From Maratus speciosus (Eukaryota; Arthropoda; Arachnida; Araneae; Salticidae), in contig OZ010791.1 in assembly GCA_963932465.1 (NCBI GenBank), positions 153,371,915 to 153,435,914 of the forward strand: a DNA stretch of 64,000 nucleotides, given 5' to 3'. A program made the translations under genes and the position numbers. Below are positions 1-11,451 of the stretch, piece after piece (the first letter of the stretch is position 1; each line of letters begins with the position of its first letter). The notes below the pieces were generated by a model that searched no databases, was not told where the DNA came from, and saw nothing but the letters and a program-made list of their open reading frames with translations.

Positions 1-689
1 GAATGTTTGTAAAGATTTTGCTGATTGATTCTCTACGCTGTTGGTTGATGTCCAGGACAAAAATAATGCTTGAAAAGTTAAGTTTACGCTTGTTCGTTTA
101 GAACGAGTAACTTCAACTCCAACTTTTTTTTCCATGACTATGTGACTTAATTATAGACTACTAACTTATCAAAGTCAGAAATTGTTTGACAGGCATCTGG
201 CAGTGCAGCAGACAGCTCGGTTCCTGTACAGAACGTGTCTTACGTTCTCCTCTTCGTTTTAAACTGGTCGTTTTTGCATGTTGCGCAAGAACAAGTAATG
301 TCTTTACACTTTGTTCTTGACTTTGCAGACCGAGTCGAAGTAGCAGTGGATATTGAATTTCTTTAAGAGCACGTGCCGCAATGCTGAAAGTAAAAAAGTG
401 CCTAGTTTTAACGTTTAACAACTTTTTTTCCCCCTTGCGGGTTGGAAGGGAAAGTTTAATTAGGTTCGACATAATGAAAGGAAAAGTATATTAGCTACAA
501 AGCAATTGCAAATCAAAGAATACTTTTTTTCTTTTCTTTACCCTTTTCTTTCCTTTATCAATTTATTTCATTTTCTGTTGCCATCTTGTCAGCTATAATC
601 ATTTTGAAAATTATTTCGTTTATTTTTCTGGTGTATTTTGATGTAGGATGCCATCTTCAAATTGTGACATGCTGATCAATTGTATATAC
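1..689. other. AT-rich left edge, no gene recognised
   Basis: Nothing identifiable as a gene. A minus-strand open frame of 103 codons (161-472) is the longest in the window, but its translation shows no domain, signal peptide or motif I know, and it is bounded by poly-T tracts. Treated as chance. The stretch ends at the 8-bp target duplication of the hAT element that follows. Confidence 0.5.
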
Positions 690-1489
690 CAGGGTTAGCG
701 AACCTATGGCACGCGTGCCAGAGTTGGCACGTAAGCTAACTTTTCTGGCACGTGAAAAAAATTATGTATGGTAATTGTTATACAGATAAAATCCACATTT
801 TATTTCATTTATAAACAATAAAGTTTTGTTTCATACGGGTAAACTGTCACAAATAATGCAATTATTTTTGCATGAATTAATATATAATTTTCTTCTTTTC
901 CTGTGAGTTATGCAGCGTTTTCGCTATGTATTTTGCTTTTCTATATGAATTTAGAAAGCTGTAATTTTAAAATGAATTTCGTTTGACAGTCACTGCAATA
1001 AAATGCCAAATGGATCCAATTTAGCTACATATATTTGTAAAAATAATAAAATATGAACCAAATATGAAGCATTTTCCATAGAATGTAGGACAGTAAAAAT
1101 CTCATCAATACATTATTAGTACATTGTTTGATACAACTTGGAAAATTATAACCGAGATGTTGCAATAACAATACGTGTAAAATTAGTGAAATAAAAACTT
1201 GTATTTTTTTCTCTTATTACAGTACATACCGCATAAATGAATCCTATAATGCAAATTAAAAATTTATTTATTGGCTAATTCCAATATACAGAAAAATCTC
1301 ATTTTGATTTTTAATATTTTTTAATTATTAATTATTAATGCACAAAAGCAACTGTTTTTTTAACCAGTGCTTCGTATAAAAATTTTACTCCTCAAAGTTA
1401 TTTTTGTATAAATTTGGAACGTTACATTGTTGATAGATATTGTTTTGCGATTTTTCGGCACGCGCACATGAAAAGGTTCGCCGAGCCTG
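690..1489. mobile_element. Non-autonomous hAT element, family 1 copy a
   Basis: The ends are inverted: CAGGGTTAGCGAACCTATGG on the left and, read inward from the right, CAGGCTCGGCGAACCTTTTC. The flanks are GTATATAC (682-689) and GTCTATAC (1490-1497), a 7/8 match of the 8-bp length typical of hAT. The subterminal GGCACGCGTGCC motif is shared with the copy at 23569-24292. About 800 bp with no transposase frame, so a deletion derivative or MITE. Family assignment is firm from TIR plus duplication length. Confidence 0.88.
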
Positions 1490-1831
1490 GTCTATACATT
1501 CCATAATTTAAAAGTAAATGTATTCACAATTTACTTTTCGATACTTTGTTAATCAATATGTTATGTTTTTGCTAGATCTCAATACCTGAGTAAATAAAAA
1601 CTTCAAAGATACATTTTAATTGGAATTCTTGTACGGTGTTTTTAAAAAATGCCTGATAATTTAAGCTTCTAAAACTTTTAAGTGGGAGGACATTTCATTC
1701 TTTAAAAGAGCTTTCTGAAATCTTGCATAAAGTAGTGAAAATTTATGGTAATTATGCTTTCTTTTATTTACTATCCAGTTGTTGTTGTTTTTTTATCACC
1801 CCCTTCCCCCATGATGTCATATTTGTTTTTA

Positions 1832-2013
1832 TCGAGAGTAGCGAAAAAGACATGCGGTGCATCTCAAGTGTCTTTTTTTACAGACCACTAGAGTGACGTG
1901 ATGCTCTTTTTCTACACCTGCATTCGTGCATTCGAGCATCACGTGACTCCAGCGGTCTGTAAAAAAAGATACGTGGAATGCACCGTGGTAGCCTGTCTTT
2001 TTCGTTAGCCTCG
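1832..2013. mobile_element. Foldback (palindromic) element
   Basis: An almost continuous inverted repeat. The left arm (about 1832-1912) runs from CGAGAGTAGCGAAAAAGACA to GTGACGTGATGCTC. The right arm (about 1930-2013) returns as GAGCATCACGTGACTCC to TGTCTTTTTCGTTAGCCTCG. The central loop is about 18 bp. Arms are roughly 85 percent identical by eye. No coding capacity. Superfamily unknown; a MITE or foldback transposon is most likely. Confidence 0.7.
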
Positions 2014-2888
2014 TGTTTTTATATGACTCTTACTTAACCTGTCTTTCTATTCTCTTAAACAAAACGCAAAAGTAATATGTAAATAAATAAGCAAAAACTC
2101 ACTATCGAATGGGTGAATACATTATTTTGTTGCAAAATTATAACAATTCGTTTTTCCTGCATTTGAAAAAACAATATTTTATATCATTAATGCTGCCTAG
2201 TTTCGCTTTAGATGATGTATTGTTATCTTCTTCTTTACCATATGATACGTATATATATATATTTTTTTGTCTTTTTTTTTTTTAACAAATTTTCAGAGAT
2301 TAGGAATGACCTTATACTCGTAACGAACAAATGCAGAATATCTTCCGTAAAACTCGTTGTTAAACATTTCTATTCAACGCGCGACCGACAAAAACATGAT
2401 GGTTGATGTCATAACGGTATACTGGGAAAAAAAAATTTAAAAAAAACGTCCTTTTCACGAATTACTTCAAAACAAATGCGGTCTATCGTTGATTTAGTAT
2501 GCAATCCTCGGTTTTTATGTGAGATTATGAGAAAGTCATCACTTGTTATCTTTTGCTGCTGTTATGCATTGCGCCCTTTCGTACGTCAACCGAAAACGTA
2601 AACTCGTTTTCAAGGTTACACACCGAGTCATGGCCGAGAGAGCAAAATAATAAAAAGGGAAAAAAATCATTTTAGAACCCTTATTTTTTAATTTTTTGGT
2701 CCTTTTTTTTTTCTCGCCTGTGGAAATGCAAAACGTGGTCTTCAGCTTTAGTGTCCCATTGTTCGAAAGTGTTGTGCCAGTGTAGTCGTTGAGATCGAAT
2801 TTTGAAAATTTTGTGATAAAATATTTAAAAGTGTCTTCAATAATAGAAATATCTTCTACTTCAAAAGTAGGTGAGTAATATTGCTTAA
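2014..2888. other. No gene seen
   Basis: AT-rich DNA. A less AT-biased stretch at about 2480-2650 contains scattered CpGs but no splice-bounded open frame. Ends at the TTAA target of the following element. Confidence 0.4.
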
Positions 2889-3653
2889 GGGGTCTCAGGA
2901 CTCTTAAAGCTTCAAAATTTTTGAAATTTTATTTATTTATTTATTTATTTATTTATTTTAGATGTTAAACTCCTATCTTTTATGATCATTTTGATATAAT
3001 AGTTTCCTAGAAATTCCCATTAGAACAGAAGTTATGGCTTTTAGACTTATACCCGCTCAATAGCTGAAGCGGCGTTTCCGAAACTTTCAAGTCACTTTTC
3101 TCCAAATGGCGTTTTTGGGCATAACGCGCAGGATATCCCAAAAACATTTGAATGTATTTTCACGAAATTTTCAAAACATATGTTTCATATTAGTCTGCAT
3201 AAACTTACTTTTTTATTGTTCAAAAAAAACTTTTTAGGTTATTATATTTTTGAAATTTTCAAAATTTTCTATTAGCTAAATACAACTTTGTATTAAAAAT
3301 ATAAAAATGCTTTAAATACAAATTTATTTAGGTTCAGGGTAATTATTAAAATCTGAAGAATAAATAGGCACAGAATTTTTCATTTTAGTTGCAAAACCAA
3401 AATTTATTTTGTAATCCTGCGCGTAAGCTGTTATACCAGTTTTCTGCTGGTCAAATGTCTGACAGTTTGGAGCCTCCTATAAATGCTAATGCTGCATCTT
3501 GAAGTTTTTTAAATGCATGAAATGAAAGAACATGCTTATAACTTTTATCCCAATAAAAATTGTGTTTTAAAATTATATACATTTTAAGATAATAAATATT
3601 GAAAATGTTTTTGTTTTTTTCATTTTTTCCAATTTTAAGAGTCCTGAGACCAC
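2889..3653. mobile_element. piggyBac-like TTAA element, family A copy 1
   Basis: Flanked by TTAA at 2885-2888 and 3654-3657. The left end is GGGGTCTCAGGACTCTTAAA; the right end, read inward, is GTGGTCTCAGGACTCTTAAA. A (TTTA)n run lies near the left end (about 2929-2960). Internal blocks, including a TACCCGCTCAATAGCTGAAG stretch, match the copy at 6794-7498. 765 bp, non-coding. TTAA duplication is the piggyBac hallmark, but the TIR lacks the usual CCC start, so the superfamily is inferred. Confidence 0.85.
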
Positions 3654-4762
3654 TTAAGATAAAAGATTACTTTTTATACCTAATCATAAATATTGTGAAA
3701 TGATGATTACTTCAGATTTGCTGCCATTAATTTTCTCTTAAACAAATTTTTAATTTATGGCTGTATATTTGAAAGTGAATTTTCATGGAAAAGACCATTC
3801 CCCAAGGCTTTCTTTTCTTTTCATTATAGGTGAAGGTCATTATACCACCTGTGCTGCTTTTGTAAATTATATGCTCTTTTTTCTTTTATGTTTTGGTTTT
3901 AACAGAAGTTTTCCATTTTTTTTTTTTTTTTTTCCGCATATGCCTGAATTTGTTCTGGCTTTAAAATCTTTACGGACAATACTAAACCCTATTTGAATTT
4001 TACCTTTTTTAAAATGATTGTTTGATAACAACCTAAAATTAAGATATCAGGTCACCCGAAATATTGGAGTACGGATTTTAATATTACAAGGGGATAAAAT
4101 TAAATCCAGGCTTCCTGGGTTACAGAATATAGGTGAAAAGCATCACACTATTATTTCTGATGTTAATATATTTTTTCTCTTCAAACTGCTATACTAAAGG
4201 CACAGCGATGAATGAAGTATTTTTCGAAAGGATTATATATTCTCATATTATTATAAAGGATTATATATTCTAATAAAAAATTAATGAAAAAACGTATCAG
4301 AAAATAATCTCAAAGGGTCTACTGTTATTATTATTATTATTATTGACAGCTCTAATACATTTTTTACATTTAATATATTTTTTAGAATTCCTACAAACAA
4401 TACTAAAAATCATATTTATATGAAAAATAGCAATAATGCGCTCAAATGAAGTTTTGAAATGTATTAAAAGCGATATTTTCATATTGGCCTCACGTCAGGA
4501 ATTAATAGCCGAAGATATCTCCAAAGATCCCTATTTGCGATCATTATTTTTGATTCTGTTCATTTCAGTGGATTAAGGGCAAAATTTGATTACATGTCTT
4601 AAATTTGTGTTTTATTTATATTTTATTCTTTTATTTATTGACTGATGGATGTTTTAATTTCGTTATGGAATATAAGCGGGATTAAAATAATGAGCGATTT
4701 ATATTAATTTAAGTTCAAACGGAAATTTCTTTAGTAATCGAATCTGCAGGCGATAGAGATAG

Positions 4763-4765
<3 letters not shown>

Positions 4766-4804
<39 letters not shown>
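4766..4804 (+). repeat. Poly-A tract (39 bp)
   Basis: Uninterrupted A run inside Helitron-like copy 1. Copy 2 has only a short A-rich region at the equivalent place, so the run probably expanded in situ or marks a retroposition. Confidence 0.9.
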
Positions 4805-4806
<2 letters not shown>

Positions 4807-4994
4807 ATGCTGGAAAATTAATTTTAAAACAATACAAATTGAGTAAATGGCGATACAGTTTTCAAATAAATTGCGATATAGTTTTCAAACAAATTGCATT
4901 TAAAAGTACACCCCTACACCACCCCCATTCGACGGTGTTAAAATTGAAACATTCGCGGTATTTGGAAGTTTAAAAAAATTCAAATAAGAGTTAA

Positions 4995-5508
4995 TCCTTA
5001 AATGCCTGAATTTTCAAAAATCATCGTAATAATGTTTTTCGGCTTTCATTTCTTAAATAAATCATGGAATAAATACTTTAAAAAATCATATTTTGTTTTA
5101 AGTATGGTTTACGGCTAAAACATTGTTTGTTACTAATCGGCAATACTGGTCTTTAATTGAAAAAAATAATTTTCCTTGATAAAATTCTATAATATTAAAC
5201 ACACAAGAGTTTTAGGAACTATAATAAGAAATAAATTTTACTTGCTCACTGCAACAGAAAATTGGGTATTTCGCAAGCTTCTAAACAAAACAAAAAGAAC
5301 AAATAGCAACAATTGTAAAAATAAATCTATCTTTATTCTTAAACAGCACAAGTGTTGCCATATATATGTTGAAAATCGATTTAATAATATTTTCAGAACG
5401 TATTTTATTGGAAACATTAGGCGTTATATAGCTTCAATATTATTCTAATAGTACTTTAGAAGCCTAAATTGGGTATGTTGCCGAAAAGCAACACCCGGCA
5501 TTTAAGGG
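4995..5508. mobile_element. piggyBac-like TTAA element nested in Helitron-like copy
   Basis: TTAA lies at 4991-4994 and 5509-5512. Inverted ends are TCCTTAAATGCCTGAATT and, read inward from the right, CCCTTAAATGCCGGGTG. 514 bp, no transposase recognised. Removing it brings the surrounding Helitron-like element closer to the length of its sister at 31476-32092, which supports a later insertion. Confidence 0.72.
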
Positions 5509-5605
5509 TTAATAAAAGATAAATTTAATCGTCTACTGTTGCCACCGTCAAAATGACGTCAGCGTTACGCACAGACACGTTTGTCCTTTATAATATAGAT
5601 ATAGA

Positions 5606-6555
5606 TTGTTACTATTTTTATTATTAATGAAAAATGTACATAAATTCAGTCGTATTCTATAATGCAATGTTGCATAATATTTGTCTTATGCCGAGATGAT
5701 TTTAACTTTCAAGGTTAAAATAACTTGTTTCCAAAAAAAAAAAACAAAAAAAAAAAAAAAAAAAAAAAAAGCACCAATTTCTGCCATTTTATTTTCTTGT
5801 TAATAAATTGCACTCTAAATGTCTTCAGAGCCGGCTAGAGGAGTGCGAGGTCGAGCTACCGCGCTAAAAATTGAGTGTCTAATAAAATACAAAGCGTTTA
5901 AAACTTACAATAATTTCTCTACAACCACCATTAGTAGAAGGGCTGAAAAAATTTCGCCTAGGATGTTATGGCTGCTAAAGTCGCCCCTGAATATCTCATC
6001 ATACAGACAGATCGTAAATAATTTATTGATAACAATAGTCTTGAACATAACTTTAAAAATTCATGAATCTATTTTAATTATCTCAAATCTTATTTATATC
6101 ATTGTCTGCATTTTAATTCTCTAATCCCTTAGTACTCATATACAAGTGAGATTCTTTCATAAGTAATATACTTGAAATCTTTATCATCAGAGTAACCATT
6201 AAAAATTATTAATACAATTCTTTAAAAAAAAAAAAAAGAAAAAAAAAAAAAGAAAAAAAGAAAAGAAAAGAAAAGAAATCTTTCATAAAGGAGAGAAATA
6301 ATGCATACACTTATTTATAGATTAAGGATTTTTTTATACACCAATTTTGTTCAATTATACAAAATAAATTGCTCGTGTGGGTGGAGAAAATTCGTTGAAG
6401 CCTTTACATTAACATATTTCTAATTCTGCTTTTTAAAACTGCTTTTTTCGAACTGAATAAGACTAATGAAACATTGAAATAGCTATATTCTTATTACATG
6501 CATACGTACACAATGGTACTTCATTCCATGTAGGATTTTCACCTCCATTAATATA
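5606..6555. other. AT-rich, homopolymer-rich spacer
   Basis: Poly-A runs at about 5733-5770 and an A-rich (AAAAG)n region at about 6223-6280. A 101-codon plus-strand frame (5819-6124) has no recognised domain and unremarkable composition. No gene called. Confidence 0.4.
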
Positions 6556-6609
6556 TACCTCGCCAGACCTTCCGACCTATGGCCTTTAATTTATAGTTTG
6601 TAATTTGGG

Positions 6610-7780
6610 TTTTGTCCTAGGTCTTTCTCTACCATTATATATCTTCTTTGTACTTCTCGCATCCCTCATTTGGATTAAATGGCCTAACCATTGCATTCTT
6701 CTAATTCTAATGGTATTTATTATGTCTTTTTCGTTATATAGCTGTTCAATGTCCATATTTGACCTGATACGCCATATGCATCGACTTCCTTAAAGGGTCT
6801 CAGGACTCTTAAAGCTTTAAAATTTTCGTAATTTTAATTTTTTTAGATGTTAAACTCTTATCTTTTCTGAACATTTTGATGGCTTTTAGAATTATACCCG
6901 CTCAATAGCTGAAGCGCCGTTTCCGAAACTTTGAAGTCATTTTTCTCCAAATAACGTTTTTAGGCATAACGCGCACGAGATCTCAAAACTTCTGAATATT
7001 TTTTCATGAAAATTTCAAAATATGTTTCATGTTAGTCTGTATAAACTGAACCTAAAATTTCCTTTTTATTGCTAAAAAGAATATTTTTTTAGGTAACTGA
7101 TTATATTGTTGAAATTTTCTAAATTTTTCATTAGCTAAATACAACTTTGTATTAAAAATATAAAAATGCTTTAAATACAAATTTATTTAGGTTCAGGGTA
7201 ATTATTACAATCTGAAGTATAAGTAGGCACAAAATTTTCGTTCTAGTTGCAAAATTAATTTTGTAATCCTGCGCGTAATCTGTTATGCCGATTTTCTGCT
7301 TGTCAAATGTCTGACAGTTTGAAGCCCCCTGCAAATGCTAATTCTGCATCTTGCAAATTTTTAAATATTTGAAATAAAAGAACATACTTATATCTTTCAT
7401 CCCAATTAAAATTGTGTCTTAAAATTAAATAGATTTTAAGATATAAAATGTTGAAAATGGACCTTTTTTCCTTCCAATTTTAAGAGTCCTGAGACCCCTT
7501 AATTGGTCCAAAAATTTGTCTTAAGATCTTCCTTTCCCGAGTAATAAGTAACTTTTCAATTTTTTGTATAGTGGTAGAAGATCTCACTACCATAAATTAC
7601 TACTGCTTTTATAACAGTTTTATAAATTTTAAGTTTAGTTATTCGGGATATCAGAGATGATTTTAGAATACTTCGAAGAGAAAAATAGCATCTATTTCCT
7701 GCTGTATGTCGAGCTTTAATCTCTGATATTCTTATTATTTTGTTGCAATTTGTGACCTTCTTTATGTTTATTTTCGTCAC
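6610..7780 (-). pseudogene. LINE reverse-transcriptase C-terminal remnant, split by a TTAA element
   Basis: Minus-strand translation from 7780 gives residues such as AGNRCYFSLRSILKS, then TKLKIYKTVIKAVVIYGSE. This matches the thumb/post-RT region of RTE/jockey-like non-LTR retrotransposons (usual form: LKLYKTLIRPVxxYGSET). After a frameshift near 7565 it continues as EKLLITRERKILRQIFGPIK up to 7502. The frame resumes on the other side of the insertion (below 6790) as WRIRSNMDIEQLYNEKDI, then RIRRMQWLGHLIQMRDAR, the expected next block of this family. A stop follows near 6608. The role would have been target-primed reverse transcription; the copy is dead. Confidence 0.85.
6794..7498. mobile_element. 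piggyBac-like TTAA element, family A copy 2
   Basis: TTAA lies at 6790-6793 and 7499-7502. The left end is AGGGTCTCAGGACTCTTAAA; the right end, read inward, is GGGGTCTCAGGACTCTTAAA. 705 bp, collinear with 2889-3653. It sits inside the LINE reverse-transcriptase remnant, whose conserved blocks continue on both sides. This independently confirms both the boundaries and the direction of events. Confidence 0.9.
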
Positions 7781-7900
7781 TCACATCGCACATTATTATG
7801 CTCGATAACTTAGATTAGAACTTCTTTCATTTTTTAATTTGATAAAATTCTTCATCATTTATGAAATTTCATTTTAAGCGTTCATCGGCGCTTGTTTTAA

Positions 7901-8100
7901 TACCTTGGGGAAGAGCGACTGGTATACGTGCCGTGTAAGGTGCTCAGAATCCGTAATTATTCTCACCAGTAAATTTTTATAGTAAATTTTGCCTTATTTA
8001 ATCCGAGCATTTTCCCGATTCAATTAGGCAAATATTTCTGTTTTGAAAAACCAGTGATAAAAGATAAAAAATTCTGTAAAAGACGCTCGTCCCAAAGGGG
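7901..8100. mobile_element. Short piggyBac-like TTAA MITE (200 bp)
   Basis: TTAA at 7897-7900 and 8101-8104. The left end TACCTTGGGGAAGAGCGACT matches the right end read inward, CCCCTTTGGGACGAGCGTCT, at about 15 of 20 positions. Non-coding. One of several ~200-bp TTAA elements here. Confidence 0.7.
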
Positions 8101-8104
8101 TTAA

Positions 8105-8828
8105 TAAAACATTACCAAAATAATTGTCGTTAACAGCTAACCTATTCCGATTACGTTTATATAAGTGTACAAACATCCCTTCATAAAATGCAAAATGGTG
8201 ATATACGCTTTCTTTTAAAGTATCTGTTTATTTTTTACAGTATTTTTTAATATAAATAATAAATGTACGTTTTATAATTTTAAAATATTATTTAAGTATG
8301 TGCATTGTTAGTTCCACATTTTTAATGCCACATTTTAAATTGTAATTTATCAGGAATTACAAATAAAAGTTGATAAAAAGAAAAAAAAATGTTATTAATA
8401 CTTTATGTTGACTTTTTATGAAAAAATTGACTGTTGTTATGAGAAATTCAAAACTTATTAGCAAAACAAATTTTTACTTTAAATATCGCGACATCCTATA
8501 GAAAATCTGTTAACCTATGGAAAAATTTAAACGCAGGATTATTCATCGTCTAATATAATTATCAAAATTTGGTTTTCATCATCAGAAAGGTGGCATCTTG
8601 TACATACATAACTATTAGTCCAGGCAATAGAGACCGTATAGGGACTCTACCTAGCAAAATTCATGGTAGTTCTGTAAAAAGGCTTACTATATGTTTTTTG
8701 GGTCGCTGAATCCAAATTTTTAACTTCCCACCAAAATTGCCCCCCCCCCAAATTTTGATAAAATGCCCCCCAAAAAAGGTTTTTATTAAAAAAAATCAAT
8801 TTTTTTTATTGTTTTAGGGAATTTTCTA
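8105..8828. other. No gene seen
   Basis: AT-rich sequence with a C10 run at 8740-8749 and T/A runs near 8760-8815. No coding or element signature recognised. Confidence 0.4.
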
Positions 8829-9063
8829 TGACACCAAACAAAAAAATTATTCAAAATTTCGATAATAGAAGGCACTACTGCAGATAAATCCATATTGCTC
8901 GCACAACGCAAGATTTGGATACAAAAACATTAGCGAATACTGCATATACACTTTTTTGTATCCAAATCTTGTGTTGTGTGAGCAATATGGAATTATTCCA
9001 TGGAATTATCTGCAGCAGCGTCCTCTATTTTCGAGATTTTGAAATAATTTTGTTTTTTGTGTC
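8829..9063. mobile_element. Foldback element
   Basis: The left arm from TGACACCAAACAAAAAAATT to AGATTTGGATACAAAAA (8829-8931) is mirrored by TTTTTGTATCCAAATCTTGT through TTTTGTTTTTTGTGTCG (8951-9063). The loop is only about 20 bp. Arms have small indels. No TIR family recognised and no clear target duplication. A plus-strand frame crossing it (8915-9124) is a by-product. Confidence 0.65.
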
Positions 9064-9490
9064 GCACAAATCTCGTACCACGCTGAATATTTATCTTCAA
9101 ACCGCATGTCTCTTTAACACATAGATCTCTTTTGATCGCGCTTTACTTTCGCACCGAACTTTTGAAAGGCCCGGTATATATAAATGTATTAAAATTATCA
9201 CCACTTAACTGTAACTGCGATCAAACACCTTGATGTTCTGTAGTTAAAATGCTTCTTTTGGCACTTTGCTTGGGGTGAAAGAGTTACATGTTGCTATTCT
9301 CTGCGTGATATGTGACTAAAATGGGTTTCTTATTTATTTTGCTTGTGTTTCATATTTGATTTTCTTCTTTCAATACAACATATCGATGCAACATACAGTA
9401 ATAGACGATTCTTGGCAATTTTGCCAGTCAATTATATGAAATATTGCATTTTTTGTGACATGTGTGATGTTCTGCCGGCTGAAGATTAGA
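9064..9490. other. No gene seen
   Basis: Mixed-composition spacer between the foldback element and a hAT element. No supported coding signal. Confidence 0.35.
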
Positions 9491-9498
9491 GATTTGAG

Positions 9499-10543
9499 TA
9501 GAGATCTGCACGTGCCGACATTTCCAGGCCCGGCCCCGGCCCGATTCATAGAGAAAAAAATCGGCCCGGCCCGATGCAAAAATTAAAAGTTTGGCCCGGG
9601 CCCGGCCCGGCTCGATAAAAAAATTAAAAGTTCGGCCCGAGCCCGGCCCGGAAAAAAGTTAAAATCTCGTCCCGGGCCCGGCCCGGCCCGAGTGAACTTC
9701 TACAAAATATTGATTTTTACGTCGAATTGGTTAAAAATTTGTCTCGTACGAGGAGTTCTGACCAAAAATATTTATCTTAACTTTTTTTTCATGTTTATAA
9801 TCTTTATTTTTATAGACGTGCAGGCTGTGATATTTATTTTTTTAATGAATCTCTATTTCCTGTATGTAAATGTTTCAGTTATCATTAATATTGTTAATCC
9901 ATATTCCATGTATAGAAGTGTTAAAAATCGGAAAAATGCAATACAGTAAAATTTTCTAAGATGGAATTGCTTAGAAAAGAAAAAAAAAATGCGTTATATA
10001 CGAGTTCTCTTCTTAGCAAGTGTAAATGTATTATATATTCTTTTCTTACTTATTAGTATATTAATTTTGCATGGATCAACACGTTTTTCAGTTTAAAACA
10101 AGGTTCCGTCACAGGCAGGTTCCTTTTCACACTTTACTGTATTTTAATTTAGTTATATTTTAATATGCGTAGAAATCTACTATTCTTTAAAAATAATAAA
10201 TTTTAATGTTAGTTTAATGTTATAAATAATATTACATTATAATGTAATAAAGTTTAATGTAGAATAATGGCGATTCAAAAATGTATGCATTTTTTGCAAA
10301 AACTTTTGGGCCAGGCTTAATTTAACTGACCTTTAAATGAACCAGGCCACGCTGAGACAATGATTTTCATACTGGCTGGCTCAAAACTAGGACTGAAAAT
10401 TTTGGGCCATGAAGACTAGGAATGAAACCAGGCCCGGCTCTGTACAGAAAAATTAAGTTAGGCCCGGCCCGGCCCGAGCCTTCAGAAAAATGTATGGCCC
10501 GGCCCGAGTGCCGTGAATGAAAATCGGCCCGTGCAGATCTCTA
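9499..10543. mobile_element. hAT element with GC-rich subterminal arrays, family 2 copy a
   Basis: The left end TAGAGATCTGCACGTGCCGA and right end ...TCGGCCCGTGCAGATCTCTA are inverted repeats. The flanks GATTTGAG (9491-9498) and GATTAGAG (10544-10551) match at 7/8. About 170 bp inside the left end and 90 bp inside the right carry repeated CGGCCCGGCCCG-type motifs, while the core is AT-rich. Repeated subterminal motifs are common hAT transposase binding sites (family knowledge). No transposase frame. Same family as 18477-19849. Confidence 0.88.
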
Positions 10544-10551
10544 GATTAGAG

Positions 10552-10918
10552 TACCGCCATGGTCTTTCAAAATTTCATCCTAATTTAATTAAATTACATT
10601 TTTTGTTCCAATTTAAGATTAAATTATATTTATTTCAATTTATCTCGTTTAATGTATCATTAAATAGGGTTTTTAAGTTAATTATATAGTAGGTTTTATT
10701 TAGTTAATGATTTTTTTTTTCAGTGTAACTATTACTACATGATTTCTCTGAATTGGAGTTTTTGTCATTTTGTTGTTCGAATTTGTTAGCTAGTTTTTAA
10801 TTAAAAGGTATTCTATGTGTAAATTAATTACTTGCCCTCTTTAATTAGAGATTTGGCCAGATTTTGTGGAAAGGGAGGAACTTCTTTATTGTATTTTGAT
10901 TTTCAAAGGTATTGTATA
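10552..10918. other. AT-rich spacer
   Basis: Very AT-rich, with many TTTAATTAA-like words. Nothing supported. Confidence 0.35.
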
Positions 10919-10920
10919 TA

Positions 10921-11449
10921 CAGAGTGATTCAAAACTTATCGTTCAAATTTCGTGGGGAGATAGGGAATACGTCAGGAAACCAATTTCAAACGTCATCTA
11001 TATGAACGGAACTGGGGTGAAACCAAAATTTAAAAATTCATGAACAAAGAATAAAATAAATAAAATATTGAAAGCAAAAAGTAAAAAACAAACCAATTAA
11101 AAAAATAAATAAAGGTTAAAATAACGGGATAGAACAAAATTAAACGAGAAGTTTCCAAGCGTCAGATAATGAAGGCGTTGAATAAAGGTCATTAACGAGA
11201 TTTTTTGAGTTTTTAAAGAGGTAAAAGGCTTCGTGGAAGTCCAAATGAGAAGTGTAAATAGGATAAGAAATAATACTAGCTTTAGGAAAGTCAAAACAAT
11301 GATTGAAACGCAATGGAAGAATGGGACACACAGTGCCCTGTACATACGCATGCGTACATTTGCGGACATACTTTAATGTAAAATCTGTTTCCAGACGTAT
11401 TCCCTATAACTCTCCCTGAAATTTGAACGATAAGTTTTGAATTACTCTG
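10921..11449. mobile_element. mariner-like TA-flanked element
   Basis: TIRs of about 55 bp start CAGAGTGATTCAAAACTTAT (left) and, read inward from the right, CAGAGTAATTCAAAACTTAT, both bordered by TA (10919-10920, 11450-11451). TA duplication and the CAG...GTG-like start suit the Tc1/mariner group. 529 bp. Overlapping minus-strand frames of 90 and 63 codons (11097-11369) show no DDE/D motif, so this is a deletion derivative. Confidence 0.75.
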
Positions 11450-11451
11450 TA

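Larger units (their letters stand above)
4087..5605 (-). mobile_element. Helitron-like non-autonomous element, copy 1
   Basis: On the minus strand the 5' end reads A|TCTATATCTATATTATAAAG (at 5605). The 3' end reads CCCAGGAAGCCTGG (a small hairpin) and then ...CCCCTTG|T at 4087. This resembles Helitron ends (5' TC, 3' hairpin plus CTRR, A-T target), with CTAG mutated to CTTG. Homologous to 31476-32092 in both ends and the body. No Rep/helicase frame. Enlarged by the TTAA element at 4995-5508 and a 39-bp poly-A tract. Confidence 0.62.

Noticed and set aside
161..472. 103-codon minus-strand open frame as a gene
   Set aside because: No domain or conserved pattern, no splice or promoter context, bordered by poly-T; length is plausible by chance in 64 kb.
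5819..6124. 101-codon plus-strand frame as a protein
   Set aside because: AT-driven composition (Ile/Asn/Lys) in the second half and no family resemblance.
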